Shown piece by piece: positions 7,782 to 15,771 of a stretch of 64,000 nt of DNA. The translations under genes and the position numbers were made by a program. Positions within the stretch are counted from its first letter, which is position 1, and each line of letters opens with the position of its first letter. The DNA is from Bacteroidales bacterium. Lineage in GTDB: Bacteria > Bacteroidota > Bacteroidia > Bacteroidales > UBA932. The DNA lies in contig JAFZKT010000086.1 of assembly GCA_017553545.1 (NCBI GenBank), forward strand, positions 28,881-92,880. Reading direction: 5' to 3'. The notes under the pieces are model-generated. The model was given only the letters and a program-made list of their open reading frames with translations, was not told the origin of the DNA and ran no database searches.

Positions 7782-10412
7782 GTGCGCGTCAGACCCCTTC
7801 ATAGGCTGCTGTTGCTGCTGCTCCTGACGGCAGTGGCCCTGCCGGTGATTGCGCAGGAGAAAAAGCCGAATAAGGTGGAACTCATCAGCGCCAAGAGCGC
7901 CCAGCTGCTGGAAATACACGGACAGCCGCACCGAAAGGTGGTGGGCCCGGCCAAGTTCCTGCACAACGACACCTATCTGCTGTGCGACACGGCGCTGTGG
8001 AACGTGAACACCGGCGTCATCGACGCGACGGGACACGTCCGCATCATCCAGAACCAGACCCAGCTGTCCAGCGAAACCCTCCAATACATAGTGGACCAGG
8101 ACCTGGCCAAATTCCGCGGCGGCATAGTGCAGCTGGAAGACAAGGAGGGGAGTATCCTCCGCACCCGCTATCTGGACTATAATACCAAGGACTCCGTGGC
8201 GGTGTTCCAGGACGGGGCCGCCATGAAAGACAAGGACGGCGAGGTAATCGAAAGCATCTTCGGCACCTATGACAGCAAGGCCCATCTGTTCGTGTTCAAC
8301 GACAATGTGAACATGTACATGGACACCACCTTCGTCAAAACCAGCCGTCTGGAATACCGGAGTGACCTTTCCACGGCGTGGTTCGGCTGGGGGACGAACA
8401 TGTGGCAGGACGACAAAATGCTCAGCGCCAACAACGGGTGGTACAAGAAGGATGAAGAGCTGTTCATGTTCCATGAGGATGTGCACGTACTCACGGAGAA
8501 GCAGGAAAGCTGGTCCGACAGCCTGTATTATTGGCGCGCCCTCAAGAATGCCGACATGCTGGGGCACGTGGAGCTGATGGACACCACACAGAACTTCTAT
8601 GCCCTCGCCGGAAAGTTCGAATACCGGGACTCCCTGGAGCAGATCCGGATGACGCGGGAACCGGCTGTCATGTCCATCGAAGAGAAGAAAGAAGGGCAGC
8701 GCGACACCGTTTATGTGGGGGCCGATGTCCTCCTGTTCCGCAACATCAAACGCTGCGACATCCCCGAAGCCGTAATAAAAGATTCGGAAAAACGGCTTAA
8801 GGACATCTCCGGAGATCCGGTGATGGAATACCGCAAGAAGGCGGCCGAGGCTGCCGCGAAAGCCGCCGAGGAAGCGGCCGCCCAGGACCCCAACCGCCCG
8901 CCGCCGGTGCCGCAGACGAAAAAGGGCGGAAAGCCCGGGAAGGACATGCCGGGGAAGAATGCCCGGAATAAGGAGGCCCCGGACAAGGAGGCCCCGCCCG
9001 CTCCACCGCCAGTACGCGATACGCTGGCCGTCAACGACACAATTCCGCCGGTAAGGGATACGCTGCAGACCGCACAGGATACGTTGCCGGCGGCAAGAGA
9101 CACGCTGCAGACGGCAAGCGATACAATCCCGGCAGTTAGAGATTCCTTGCAGGCCGCACAGGATACGCTGCCGGCGGCAAGAGACACCTTGCTGGCGGCG
9201 AAGGACACCCTCCCGCCGCCCCGGGACACCACCAAGGTGGGTTTCGTATGGGGCTCCCGGCGCGTGCGCCTGTTCCGGAACGACATCCAGATGTCCAGCG
9301 ACTCGCTCGCCTACACGGACCTGGATTCGCTGGTGCGCCTCTACCGGGATCCACTGGTGTTCAACGAGGGGAAACGGCAATACGCCGCGGACAGTATTTA
9401 TATGGCCATCCGGGACAAACGGATGCAGAAAGCGCATCTGCTTTCCAACGCCTTCATCACCATCCAGGAAGACCCTGTGAGCTATGACCAGATCCGGGGA
9501 ACGGAGATGGTGGCCTACTTCGACTCCACCTCCGCCCTCACCCGTTTTGACGCCCTGGGCGGGGCCGCGTCGCTGTTCTACCTGGAAGAGAACGGTGTGC
9601 TGGCCACGGTGAACAAGGTGGAATCCAAGATGATTTACGCCACATTCGCCGACGGCGACATCGAGCGGATGTACTATTACGAAAGTCCCAAGAACGACGG
9701 CTATCCCACCGTGCAGCTGCCCCAGGAGGATAAGAAGCTGAAAGGCTTCCGCTGGGAGCCTGAGCGAAGACCCTCCGGGCCGCAGGACGTGACTTCGCTG
9801 GTGCCGCGCCGGAGCGAACGGACCGCCTACCTGTCACGCCCCCATGCGGAGTTCAAACAGACGAACCTCTACTTCCCCGGCTACATCAACCAGGTGTACC
9901 GCGACATAGCCGTCCGGGACTCCCTTAAGGTGGTCCACGAAAGGGAAAAGGCCGCGGCGGATTCCCTGCGGAAAGCCGCCCTGGCAGATTCGCTGGCCGT
10001 TCTGCCGGATTCGCTGGCAACGCCGGCAGATTCGCTTTTGATGGCGGATTCGCTGAGAACGCAGCTGGCGGATAGCCTGTCTGCAGGTTCGCCTGCGGAT
10101 TCGCTGGCCGCACAGGCGGATTCACTGGCAACGCCGCCCGTCATCAAGGAACTGACGCCCGCGGAGCAGAAAGCTTTGGAGAAAGCGCGGAAAAAGGAAG
10201 AAAAGGAGCGGCTGAAGGCCGAAAAACAGGCTGCCCGTGAGGCCCGCTGGGCCGAACAAGACCGGCGCGACGCGGAGCGGAAGGCGGCCCGGGAGCAGCG
10301 AAGGCTGGAACGGGAACGCGCCCGGAAACTCCGGGCCCTCCGCAAGCTGGAGAAACGCGCCCAGCGGGACAGGGCCCTCTTTGAGAAATATCTAAAACGC
10401 TATAAGAAATGA
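7782..10412 (+). CDS. OstA-like (LptA/LptD-N family) envelope protein with repeat-rich extension
   Basis: An 876-residue protein starting with GTG immediately after the surA stop. After a signal peptide (LLLLLLLTAVALPVIAQ) come OstA-type beta repeats (about residues 30-330), such as YLLCDTALWNVNTGVIDATGHVRI and VFNDNVNMYMDTTFVKTSRLEYRS. Two features are unusual. One is a segment of degenerate DTLPAARDTLQ-type repeats (about residues 411-483). The other is an ADSL repeat segment (about 724-785) followed by a highly charged K/R/E helix to the C-terminus. OstA domains bind lipopolysaccharide; a role in LPS or lipid transport is inferred. Its stop overlaps the galE start (ATGA). Confidence 0.85.
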   Translation: MRVRPLHRLLLLLLLTAVALPVIAQEKKPNKVELISAKSAQLLEIHGQPHRKVVGPAKFLHNDTYLLCDTALWNVNTGVIDATGHVRIIQNQTQLSSETLQYIVDQDLAKFRGGIVQLEDKEGSILRTRYLDYNTKDSVAVFQDGAAMKDKDGEVIESIFGTYDSKAHLFVFNDNVNMYMDTTFVKTSRLEYRSDLSTAWFGWGTNMWQDDKMLSANNGWYKKDEELFMFHEDVHVLTEKQESWSDSLYYWRALKNADMLGHVELMDTTQNFYALAGKFEYRDSLEQIRMTREPAVMSIEEKKEGQRDTVYVGADVLLFRNIKRCDIPEAVIKDSEKRLKDISGDPVMEYRKKAAEAAAKAAEEAAAQDPNRPPPVPQTKKGGKPGKDMPGKNARNKEAPDKEAPPAPPPVRDTLAVNDTIPPVRDTLQTAQDTLPAARDTLQTASDTIPAVRDSLQAAQDTLPAARDTLLAAKDTLPPPRDTTKVGFVWGSRRVRLFRNDIQMSSDSLAYTDLDSLVRLYRDPLVFNEGKRQYAADSIYMAIRDKRMQKAHLLSNAFITIQEDPVSYDQIRGTEMVAYFDSTSALTRFDALGGAASLFYLEENGVLATVNKVESKMIYATFADGDIERMYYYESPKNDGYPTVQLPQEDKKLKGFRWEPERRPSGPQDVTSLVPRRSERTAYLSRPHAEFKQTNLYFPGYINQVYRDIAVRDSLKVVHEREKAAADSLRKAALADSLAVLPDSLATPADSLLMADSLRTQLADSLSAGSPADSLAAQADSLATPPVIKELTPAEQKALEKARKKEEKERLKAEKQAAREARWAEQDRRDAERKAAREQRRLERERARKLRALRKLEKRAQRDRALFEKYLKRYKK

Positions 10413-11437
10413 AAAAGACAGTACTGGTTTCCGGCGGTGCCGGGTTCATCGGCAGTCATGTGACTGTGGAACTCCTCGAGGCAGGCTACGATGTGGTAGT
10501 GGCCGACAACTTCTCCAACTGCGACCACAGCGGTTACGAAGGCGTGAAGAAGATCACGGGCCGCGAAGACCTCCCCCTGGTGGAAATGGACTTCTGCGAC
10601 GCCGCAGCCGTGAAGGCGCTCTTCGCCAAATACCCCATCGACGCCGTCATCCACTTCGCCGCCTTCAAGGCCGTGGGTGAATCGGTGGAGAAGCCTCTGA
10701 TGTACTACAAGAACAACCTGGTGAGCTTCATGAACGTGCTGGAGGCGGCCCAGGAGAAAGGCGGGGTGAACGTACTGTTCTCTTCATCGGCCACCGTCTA
10801 TGGTGAACCGGATGCCGTTCCCGTGACCGAAGCAACGCCCCGTAAGCCCGCCACCTCGCCCTACGGCAACACCAAAACCATGTGCGAGGACATCCTTCAG
10901 GACACCGTGAAGGCTTCCGGCGGAAAGCTCCGGGGCATTCTGCTGCGCTACTTCACCCCCATCGGCGCGCATCCGTCGGCCCTCATCGGCGAACTCCCCC
11001 GCGGCGTTCCCAACAACCTGGTTCCCTTCATCACCCAGACTGCCATCGGCAAACGCGAATGCCTGAACGTTTTCGGCAACGACTATCCCACCCCGGACGG
11101 CACCTGCCAGCGGGATTTCATCGACATCGTGGACCTGGCCCGTGCGCACGTTTTCGCCGTCACGCGGATGATTAAGGGCGAGATGAAGCAGCCCTGCGAG
11201 GTCTTCAACGTGGGCACCGGCCGCCCCCTGAGCGTGATGGAACTGGTGAACGCCTTCGAGAAAGTGAACGGCGTGAAGGTGCCGCACAAGTTCGCCCCGC
11301 GCCGCGCCGGCGACATCACCGCCATCTGGGCGGACCCCACCAAGGCCAACACCGAAATGGGCTGGAAAGCCACCCGCACCATCGAGGAAACCCTCAAGGC
11401 CGCCTGGGCCTGGGAGTGCCACCTCGCGGGGAAATAG
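10409..11437 (+). CDS. galE: UDP-glucose 4-epimerase (GalE-type short-chain dehydrogenase)
   Basis: A 342-residue cytosolic NAD-dependent epimerase that interconverts UDP-glucose and UDP-galactose and so feeds envelope glycan synthesis. GGAGFIGSH is the NAD-binding loop, SSSATVYG holds the catalytic Ser, SPYGNTK is YxxxK, and RDFIDIVDLA is the UDP-binding region. Two positions differ from Escherichia coli GalE: the usual RYFNP reads RYFTP, and the residue matching Tyr299 (AYWAD) is Ile (AIWAD). A smaller residue there can admit N-acetylated sugars, so UDP-GlcNAc epimerase activity is possible (inference). It is translationally coupled to the OstA-like gene. Confidence 0.92.
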   Translation: MKKTVLVSGGAGFIGSHVTVELLEAGYDVVVADNFSNCDHSGYEGVKKITGREDLPLVEMDFCDAAAVKALFAKYPIDAVIHFAAFKAVGESVEKPLMYYKNNLVSFMNVLEAAQEKGGVNVLFSSSATVYGEPDAVPVTEATPRKPATSPYGNTKTMCEDILQDTVKASGGKLRGILLRYFTPIGAHPSALIGELPRGVPNNLVPFITQTAIGKRECLNVFGNDYPTPDGTCQRDFIDIVDLARAHVFAVTRMIKGEMKQPCEVFNVGTGRPLSVMELVNAFEKVNGVKVPHKFAPRRAGDITAIWADPTKANTEMGWKATRTIEETLKAAWAWECHLAGK

Positions 11438-11457
11438 GAATCTATGGCAAGCACAAG

Positions 11458-11483
11458 AAAAGGCCACAGCGATGTGACCTTTT
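11458..11483. terminator. bidirectional terminator between galE and the BRO gene
   Basis: AAAAGG-CCACA/TGTGA-CCTTTT hairpin with A-tract and T-tract on either side, between convergent genes. Confidence 0.75.
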
Positions 11484-11489
11484 CTGTGT

Positions 11490-12365
11490 TTATTGCCCTT
11501 CGCCCTTTTGCTCATCCGGAAATGGAATTTCCTCCGGCGACTTGATATAGTCAATCGCTTTCTCCGATGATACTACGCTATGGCCTATACGCTTTTCGAA
11601 GTCTTCTCTGGCGGTTTTTGCAACTTCAGCGCCCTCTTTTGCTATAGATGCATTCTCCGACAAGCCTTCCGGATTACGGGCTTTATTCAGTTCTGTCGCC
11701 GATTCTTCTGCAAGAGCATTCAACAGCAACTCCATATTAGTCATATTATCCCGGAGATTCTCTTTGGTTAGGCCTTTATAATTCTTGTACTCGCGAGTTG
11801 TCAGGCCGCTCCATGTTTTAGACATCAGGTCTGTTAAGAAGGCGAAATCTATTTCCCGAGTGACTCCACCTCGTTTCCATTCGTCCGTAAGTCCTTTGCG
11901 GATTTCAATGGTCTTGATGCGACGGGTAATCCACGCTTCCGAATACCCAAGCCTACGATAATCAGCCACAGCCTGGTCTATACTGCGCTCTGGGTCAATC
12001 GCCTGATTTATGCGCTCGGTGGCAACCTGAGCCATCCAGATCTTAATGGGCTCAGCCTTCTTGGATGGGATAGACTGAATGATTCGGAGCATCCCCTGCA
12101 TGTCCGCGACATCTGTATTATACCTTTTCCCATCTTTAGGTGATACCATTTTCAGTTGGAGACAATTTGTCACCAACTCATTCCCTTCAGCGATAAGCCT
12201 CTCTTTTAGTTTGCTCCAATACTTTCTAGCAGTATCATAATCCTTACTATCAGCAAGGATACCACACACATCTACAATGGAGAAGAACCATTCCTGCTTC
12301 TCTTCGTCCCACGCTGTCCGAACTTTCTTATTCTCGAACAATTGTATCTTTTCAAATTCAGACAT
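11490..12365 (-). CDS. BRO-N (phage antirepressor-like) domain protein
   Basis: A 291-residue protein. The N-terminal BRO domain (FENKKVRTAWDEEKQEWFFS, VDVCGILADSKDYDTARKYW, then TDVADMQGMLRIIQSIPSKK) is the DNA-binding module of phage and virus antirepressors. The centre (RLGYSEAWITRRIKTIEIRKGLTDEWK) and the C-terminal helical region are like those of chromosomal Bacteroides BRO proteins. The start is chosen at MSEFEKIQ, 17 bases after a perfect -7 box. A longer reading would begin upstream of the promoter. It lies at the edge of an AT-richer segment, which suggests horizontal transfer, but no other phage gene is present. Confidence 0.85.
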   Translation of the reverse strand: MSEFEKIQLFENKKVRTAWDEEKQEWFFSIVDVCGILADSKDYDTARKYWSKLKERLIAEGNELVTNCLQLKMVSPKDGKRYNTDVADMQGMLRIIQSIPSKKAEPIKIWMAQVATERINQAIDPERSIDQAVADYRRLGYSEAWITRRIKTIEIRKGLTDEWKRGGVTREIDFAFLTDLMSKTWSGLTTREYKNYKGLTKENLRDNMTNMELLLNALAEESATELNKARNPEGLSENASIAKEGAEVAKTAREDFEKRIGHSVVSSEKAIDYIKSPEEIPFPDEQKGEGQ

Positions 12366-12382
12366 AATCTCGTCGTTTCCCA

Positions 12383-12414
12383 CAAAGATAATCCAAATGG
12401 GGGGCGATTGCAAA
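12383..12414 (-). promoter_or_regulatory. BRO gene promoter TTTG-N20-TATCTTTG
   Basis: Minus-strand -33 TTTG at 12414-12411, a 20-base spacer and -7 TATCTTTG at 12390-12383; an ideal Bacteroidetes promoter. The -33 element overlaps the palindrome at 12411-12438. Confidence 0.75.
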
Positions 12415-12438
12415 TTTTGGCAAGCTTGCCAGAATTTG
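12411..12438. promoter_or_regulatory. 28-base inverted repeat, candidate operator of the BRO gene
   Basis: CAAATTTTGGCAAG/CTTGCCAGAATTTG is a 14+14 inverted repeat with one mismatch, centred on GGCAAGCTTGCC. It covers the -33 element of the BRO promoter. A dimer bound here would block transcription; autoregulation is inferred. Confidence 0.6.
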
Positions 12439-12706
12439 GAAATGTCAAAAGAAATACAGTGGGAAGGTGGAGGCCTGTCCTTTCAAGGTTTACAGTGTTC
12501 CGTAAATGAGTATCCCTCCCGAAAAGGTGGCGTCAAATTTGTGTCTGGGCTCTGGTCTGCAATTTAAAAAAACGCTCAACAATATCCTACTACTATAAGA
12601 TAACTACGACTGACATCCCACTGATGCCATTCGTAATCTCACTTTGTCCCCACGTACTTCTTCATATGCTTACCCTTCATGGGCCAAGTGCCAGAAGCAA
12701 TACCAT
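12439..12706. other. gene-free AT-rich interval
   Basis: Between the BRO promoter and the 3' end of the secreted-protein operon I see no convincing gene, repeat or terminator. Short open frames here lack promoter, start context and family resemblance. Confidence 0.5.
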
Positions 12707-13612
12707 CTACCAGTTCATCACATATCGAGTCTTAACCCCAAGGTATGTACACTTAGAGTCAGGATACAATGGATTAAGTCCTATACAGAATTCAATATCC
12801 ATTAGGTCATGACCTATTGACGGGACGCCGGACCATCCCATTACAAGGCCTATCACAGTTTGTTTTCCCAGGTCGGAATACTTTCCCTTTTCATAAAGAC
12901 TCCCGTTTTTATAAACATCTATCCGCTGCCTGTCAATTACTGGGATAATAATATTAAAACCCGCAAAAATGGAACTGTTCGCCTTTGTTTCCGTCTTTGG
13001 TGATATTAGGCTTTTGTACGACCAATGGACCACGGCATAGGGTTGAATAGATAGCCATTGTGCAACCGCTTTTGAATAAAAGCTGGCAGATCCTATTGAA
13101 TAAGGGCTCTCGGAAGCCCACCACCAACTCATGGACACATCAGCTCCATATCGAAAAAACATAGGGTGTAAGATGTTTTCTTGAGCCGAAAGCCGTAAAA
13201 AGCGCCATAGTCCGACCGAGAACCCGTAATACTTCTCTCCTCCACCATCTCCACCTTCTTCTGGCCTGTCAAAAGCAAGAGAGAAGCCTGTAGATTTGGG
13301 GCGGAAGAAAAGATTCCCTTCCCCTTGCGTGTCTGCCGTCGGTTCAATCGTCGTGGCGACAGATGCTGTTCCCATCCAGACCTCACCACTCGCATATCGG
13401 ATGGTCTGCACGTCGCTTTTTTCTATTGTCATTTCAGGACCTTCTTCTGCACCAAAAAGCCGATAACGGAAACTAACGTCATCATTTGAAAGCACGACTG
13501 CCCTGATTATTGCATTGTCTTTTGTTAAAATAACATCCTGTGCCATGGCATGGCCAAATGCCAGAAAAGAAAAAACAATAATGGAGAATAAGACCTTTAC
13601 TTGACGTCTCAT
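12707..13612 (-). CDS. secreted protein, N-terminal TK-x-IxAxV domain, beta-rich C-terminus
   Basis: A 301-residue exported protein with a signal ending AMAQ. Residues about 25-85 (DVILTKDNAIIRAVVLSNDDVSF, then IEKSDVQTIRYASGE) match the start of the next protein upstream (DILVTKQHEIIMAKVVSIDGTSV, then INYASG), a small module common in Bacteroidetes exported proteins. The rest has alternating aromatic strands (YYGFSVGLWRFLRL, YSKAVAQWLSIQPYAVVHW, CTYLGVKTRYVMNW) and a terminal aromatic residue, consistent with an outer-membrane beta barrel. It is last in a five-gene operon, 5 bases after its neighbour. Confidence 0.65.
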   Translation of the reverse strand: MRRQVKVLFSIIVFSFLAFGHAMAQDVILTKDNAIIRAVVLSNDDVSFRYRLFGAEEGPEMTIEKSDVQTIRYASGEVWMGTASVATTIEPTADTQGEGNLFFRPKSTGFSLAFDRPEEGGDGGGEKYYGFSVGLWRFLRLSAQENILHPMFFRYGADVSMSWWWASESPYSIGSASFYSKAVAQWLSIQPYAVVHWSYKSLISPKTETKANSSIFAGFNIIIPVIDRQRIDVYKNGSLYEKGKYSDLGKQTVIGLVMGWSGVPSIGHDLMDIEFCIGLNPLYPDSKCTYLGVKTRYVMNW

Positions 13613-13617
13613 GGCTC

Positions 13618-14331
13618 TTAAAAGTTATAAGTTAAACCAAACCCTCCTGATTTGGTTGCCCCAATGGATATATTGGCTGCATAACCATTGTTTATATTAT
13701 ATGTCTTGCATAGTTTCTGGGCGCTGCTGCCGCCAAAAATCCAGCACCCAAGCCCAACCCAACACACCACGATAGACGTTCCCATTAAAATCGCAAATGC
13801 CATAAAAGCTCCGCTCTTCTCATCAATGCTAAGAGCCCCCAGACCTCCCACGCCAAAACCGATAGATGACCCCAGGAGAATCCATTTCCCAGCATTTGCA
13901 GTGTTTCTTTTTGAAATGGCCTTTTTGAAATCATCTTCTCCCAATACTGCCCGAAGCGTATTATCATCCAAGACCTCATTCCCCGAACAATACTTCCCCC
14001 GTTTAAAAGCCAATTCCATGGTTTCTCGAATAATAACCGGACCACCAGAATCAGATGTGTTCCCGGAAAAAGTCTGCTCAAAACCGGATGCATAATTGAT
14101 TTTAATGAGCATACTTGAATCAATGCTCTTTTTGATTTCGCCCTCGGGATAATCCACATAGGTGACACTTGTTCCATCAATACTGACCACCTTTGCCATG
14201 ATAATCTCATGTTGCTTTGTGACCAGAATATCTTGCGCCGAGAGTTTTTCTCCCAACAAAAGGGACATCGCTACTAGGAAAAAGGCGCGGAGATTGCCCC
14301 AGAAGCGTTTCTCTATAGTATACATGATCAA
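13618..14331 (-). CDS. secreted/membrane protein sharing the TK-x-IxAxV domain
   Basis: A 237-residue protein with a signal-like N-terminus ending LSAQ, then the same N-terminal module as its downstream neighbour. A helical stretch (LRAVLGEDDFKKAISKRNTANAGKW) is followed by two hydrophobic segments (WILLGSSIGFGVGGLGAL and FMAFAILMGTSIVVCWVGLGCWI). The start may be the first or the third codon (both Met). The TK-x-IxAxV module and two membrane segments are a known pairing in Bacteroidetes, but no function is established. It is in the same operon as the flanking genes. Confidence 0.65.
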   Translation of the reverse strand: MIMYTIEKRFWGNLRAFFLVAMSLLLGEKLSAQDILVTKQHEIIMAKVVSIDGTSVTYVDYPEGEIKKSIDSSMLIKINYASGFEQTFSGNTSDSGGPVIIRETMELAFKRGKYCSGNEVLDDNTLRAVLGEDDFKKAISKRNTANAGKWILLGSSIGFGVGGLGALSIDEKSGAFMAFAILMGTSIVVCWVGLGCWIFGGSSAQKLCKTYNINNGYAANISIGATKSGGFGLTYNF

Positions 14332-14338
14332 TAATGAT

Positions 14339-15016
14339 TTATCGGCATTCCGAGTAAACCGGGCGAATATGCGCCCTACTATACCTCGGGGACATCCCAG
14401 AGAAGCAGTCTAGCACCCCAGGGAATTCCAGTACCCAACAAATGGAAACAGTACTGTAGTCATCGCTTTGATTTGCTCTTATATTTGCTCCCCACATAGT
14501 ATTGAAGTTGTAGTGATCGAGAAAATAGAGTTCTTGTCCATTGATTTTGCTTGTCAGTTTTACCCCGACCACATTGCCTTCCTGCCATCGTTCATGGGTA
14601 CAGTAAAACAACAATTCGTTCCACTCTGCATATGTCGGGATTCTCCAGCCTTCTCCCAGTAGAACCGTTGCAGCATCATCCTCTGGATCGAGGGCCCTTT
14701 TTTTGTCCGAGCTGTTGTATTTTGTGTATTCCTCTGAACTGGAAGAGTAAAACCGATACCGGGTTTCATCATCATTGTTAGACGTGTTGACTTCTCCCCA
14801 TTTATATACATTCCCGGTTTGCTTGGTATTTGATGCACCTAGATTATATGTCGCCCAGGCGACAGAAACGCCCATGTCTACAACCCCATCAGGAAGGTTT
14901 TCCGGGTCAAACTTTTTTACTATCACATCTTTCTTCTCTTCACTCTTGCCAAGTCCATCAGAGCATGAAATGACGGTTAGGGACAACCCCGCCAGGATAA
15001 TGAATAACTTTTTCAT
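14339..15016 (-). CDS. lipoprotein with FISUMP-like domain
   Basis: A 225-residue lipoprotein (lipobox VISC). The mature part follows the Fibrobacter-succinogenes-major-paralogue pattern: VDMGVSVAWATYNLGA, VYKWGE, DDAATVLLGEGWRIPTYAEWNELL, and IRPVYS at the C-terminus. The upstream neighbour is a paralogue with the same landmarks. These domains occur on surface lipoproteins of gut Bacteroidales; their ligand is unknown. It ends 7 bases before the next gene of the operon. Confidence 0.7.
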   Translation of the reverse strand: MKKLFIILAGLSLTVISCSDGLGKSEEKKDVIVKKFDPENLPDGVVDMGVSVAWATYNLGASNTKQTGNVYKWGEVNTSNNDDETRYRFYSSSSEEYTKYNSSDKKRALDPEDDAATVLLGEGWRIPTYAEWNELLFYCTHERWQEGNVVGVKLTSKINGQELYFLDHYNFNTMWGANIRANQSDDYSTVSICWVLEFPGVLDCFSGMSPRYSRAHIRPVYSECR

Positions 15017-15069
15017 AAACTTAAATATTGTTGATTACTTTTTAAGGACGCGTGTAACAACGCTGCTGC

Positions 15070-15771
15070 TCAAAACAAATCAAGGACTGGGCGAACGGAA
15101 AACCCATTATATCGCCAATCGGAGCGCAATCTATTATTCCTGATAGCGCATCCTTGTCTGGGGGAAGATCTATATAATGAAGAGGCCCAATAATCGCAAA
15201 CGTGTCCTTTTTCGTGATAACTCGAGCTGTCATATCGATGTCCTGCCTTGGGGAGGAAGATAGAATTCCCGTTTGGCGCGGTTATCATAATACCGGGGAC
15301 ACCATTTAATGATGTGCTGTTCCACATGCAACAATCAATCAATTCTTGCCACTCCTCCGAGGTTGGCATTCTCCAACATCCACCCCATTGGACATGCGCG
15401 GCATCATCCTCCTCTTCAAGGATGAATAAATTATCCTCACCGTCATATTTCCTATAATCGTCGGTCCATAAAGAATAGTTTGACCAATAAAATGGCCCTT
15501 TGGTCTGTGTCTCTCCCCATGCGTAATACTCCCCATAATCTTCGGGGGAAACAGCTCCAAGATTACACGATGCCCAGTCTACACTAAGGCCCAAATCTAC
15601 GGCCTCATGACCATTAAGGGGGTTATAGTCCTTCCCCTCCGTGATTAAGCCATATTGGCTTTTATCAATGACTACAACATTGGACGCGTTATTGTTCTCA
15701 TCCTTGGAGCATGAAAAAAAGCATAAGGGGATAATCAAGCCCACTACTATTATTTGACAAATGTATCTCAT
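15070..15771 (-). CDS. lipoprotein with FISUMP-like domain (paralogue)
   Basis: A 233-residue lipoprotein (lipobox FFSC) with the landmarks EAVDLGLSVDWASCNLGA, YYAWGE, DDAAHVQWGGCWRMPTSEEW and FSVRPV. The start at 15771 is preferred because its ATG overlaps the upstream stop as ATGA; an ATG at 15786 is the alternative. It is more complete than its downstream paralogue, with the region HVCDYWASSLYRSS intact. The pair probably arose by duplication within the operon. Confidence 0.7.
   Translation of the reverse strand: MRYICQIIVVGLIIPLCFFSCSKDENNNASNVVVIDKSQYGLITEGKDYNPLNGHEAVDLGLSVDWASCNLGAVSPEDYGEYYAWGETQTKGPFYWSNYSLWTDDYRKYDGEDNLFILEEEDDAAHVQWGGCWRMPTSEEWQELIDCCMWNSTSLNGVPGIMITAPNGNSIFLPKAGHRYDSSSYHEKGHVCDYWASSLYRSSPRQGCAIRNNRLRSDWRYNGFSVRPVLDLF

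Noticed and set aside
6186-9437. 1083-codon minus-strand open frame opposite surA and the OstA-like gene
   Set aside because: It is the complement of well-supported genes in GC-rich DNA, with His/Arg/Gly-rich shadow composition and no family resemblance.
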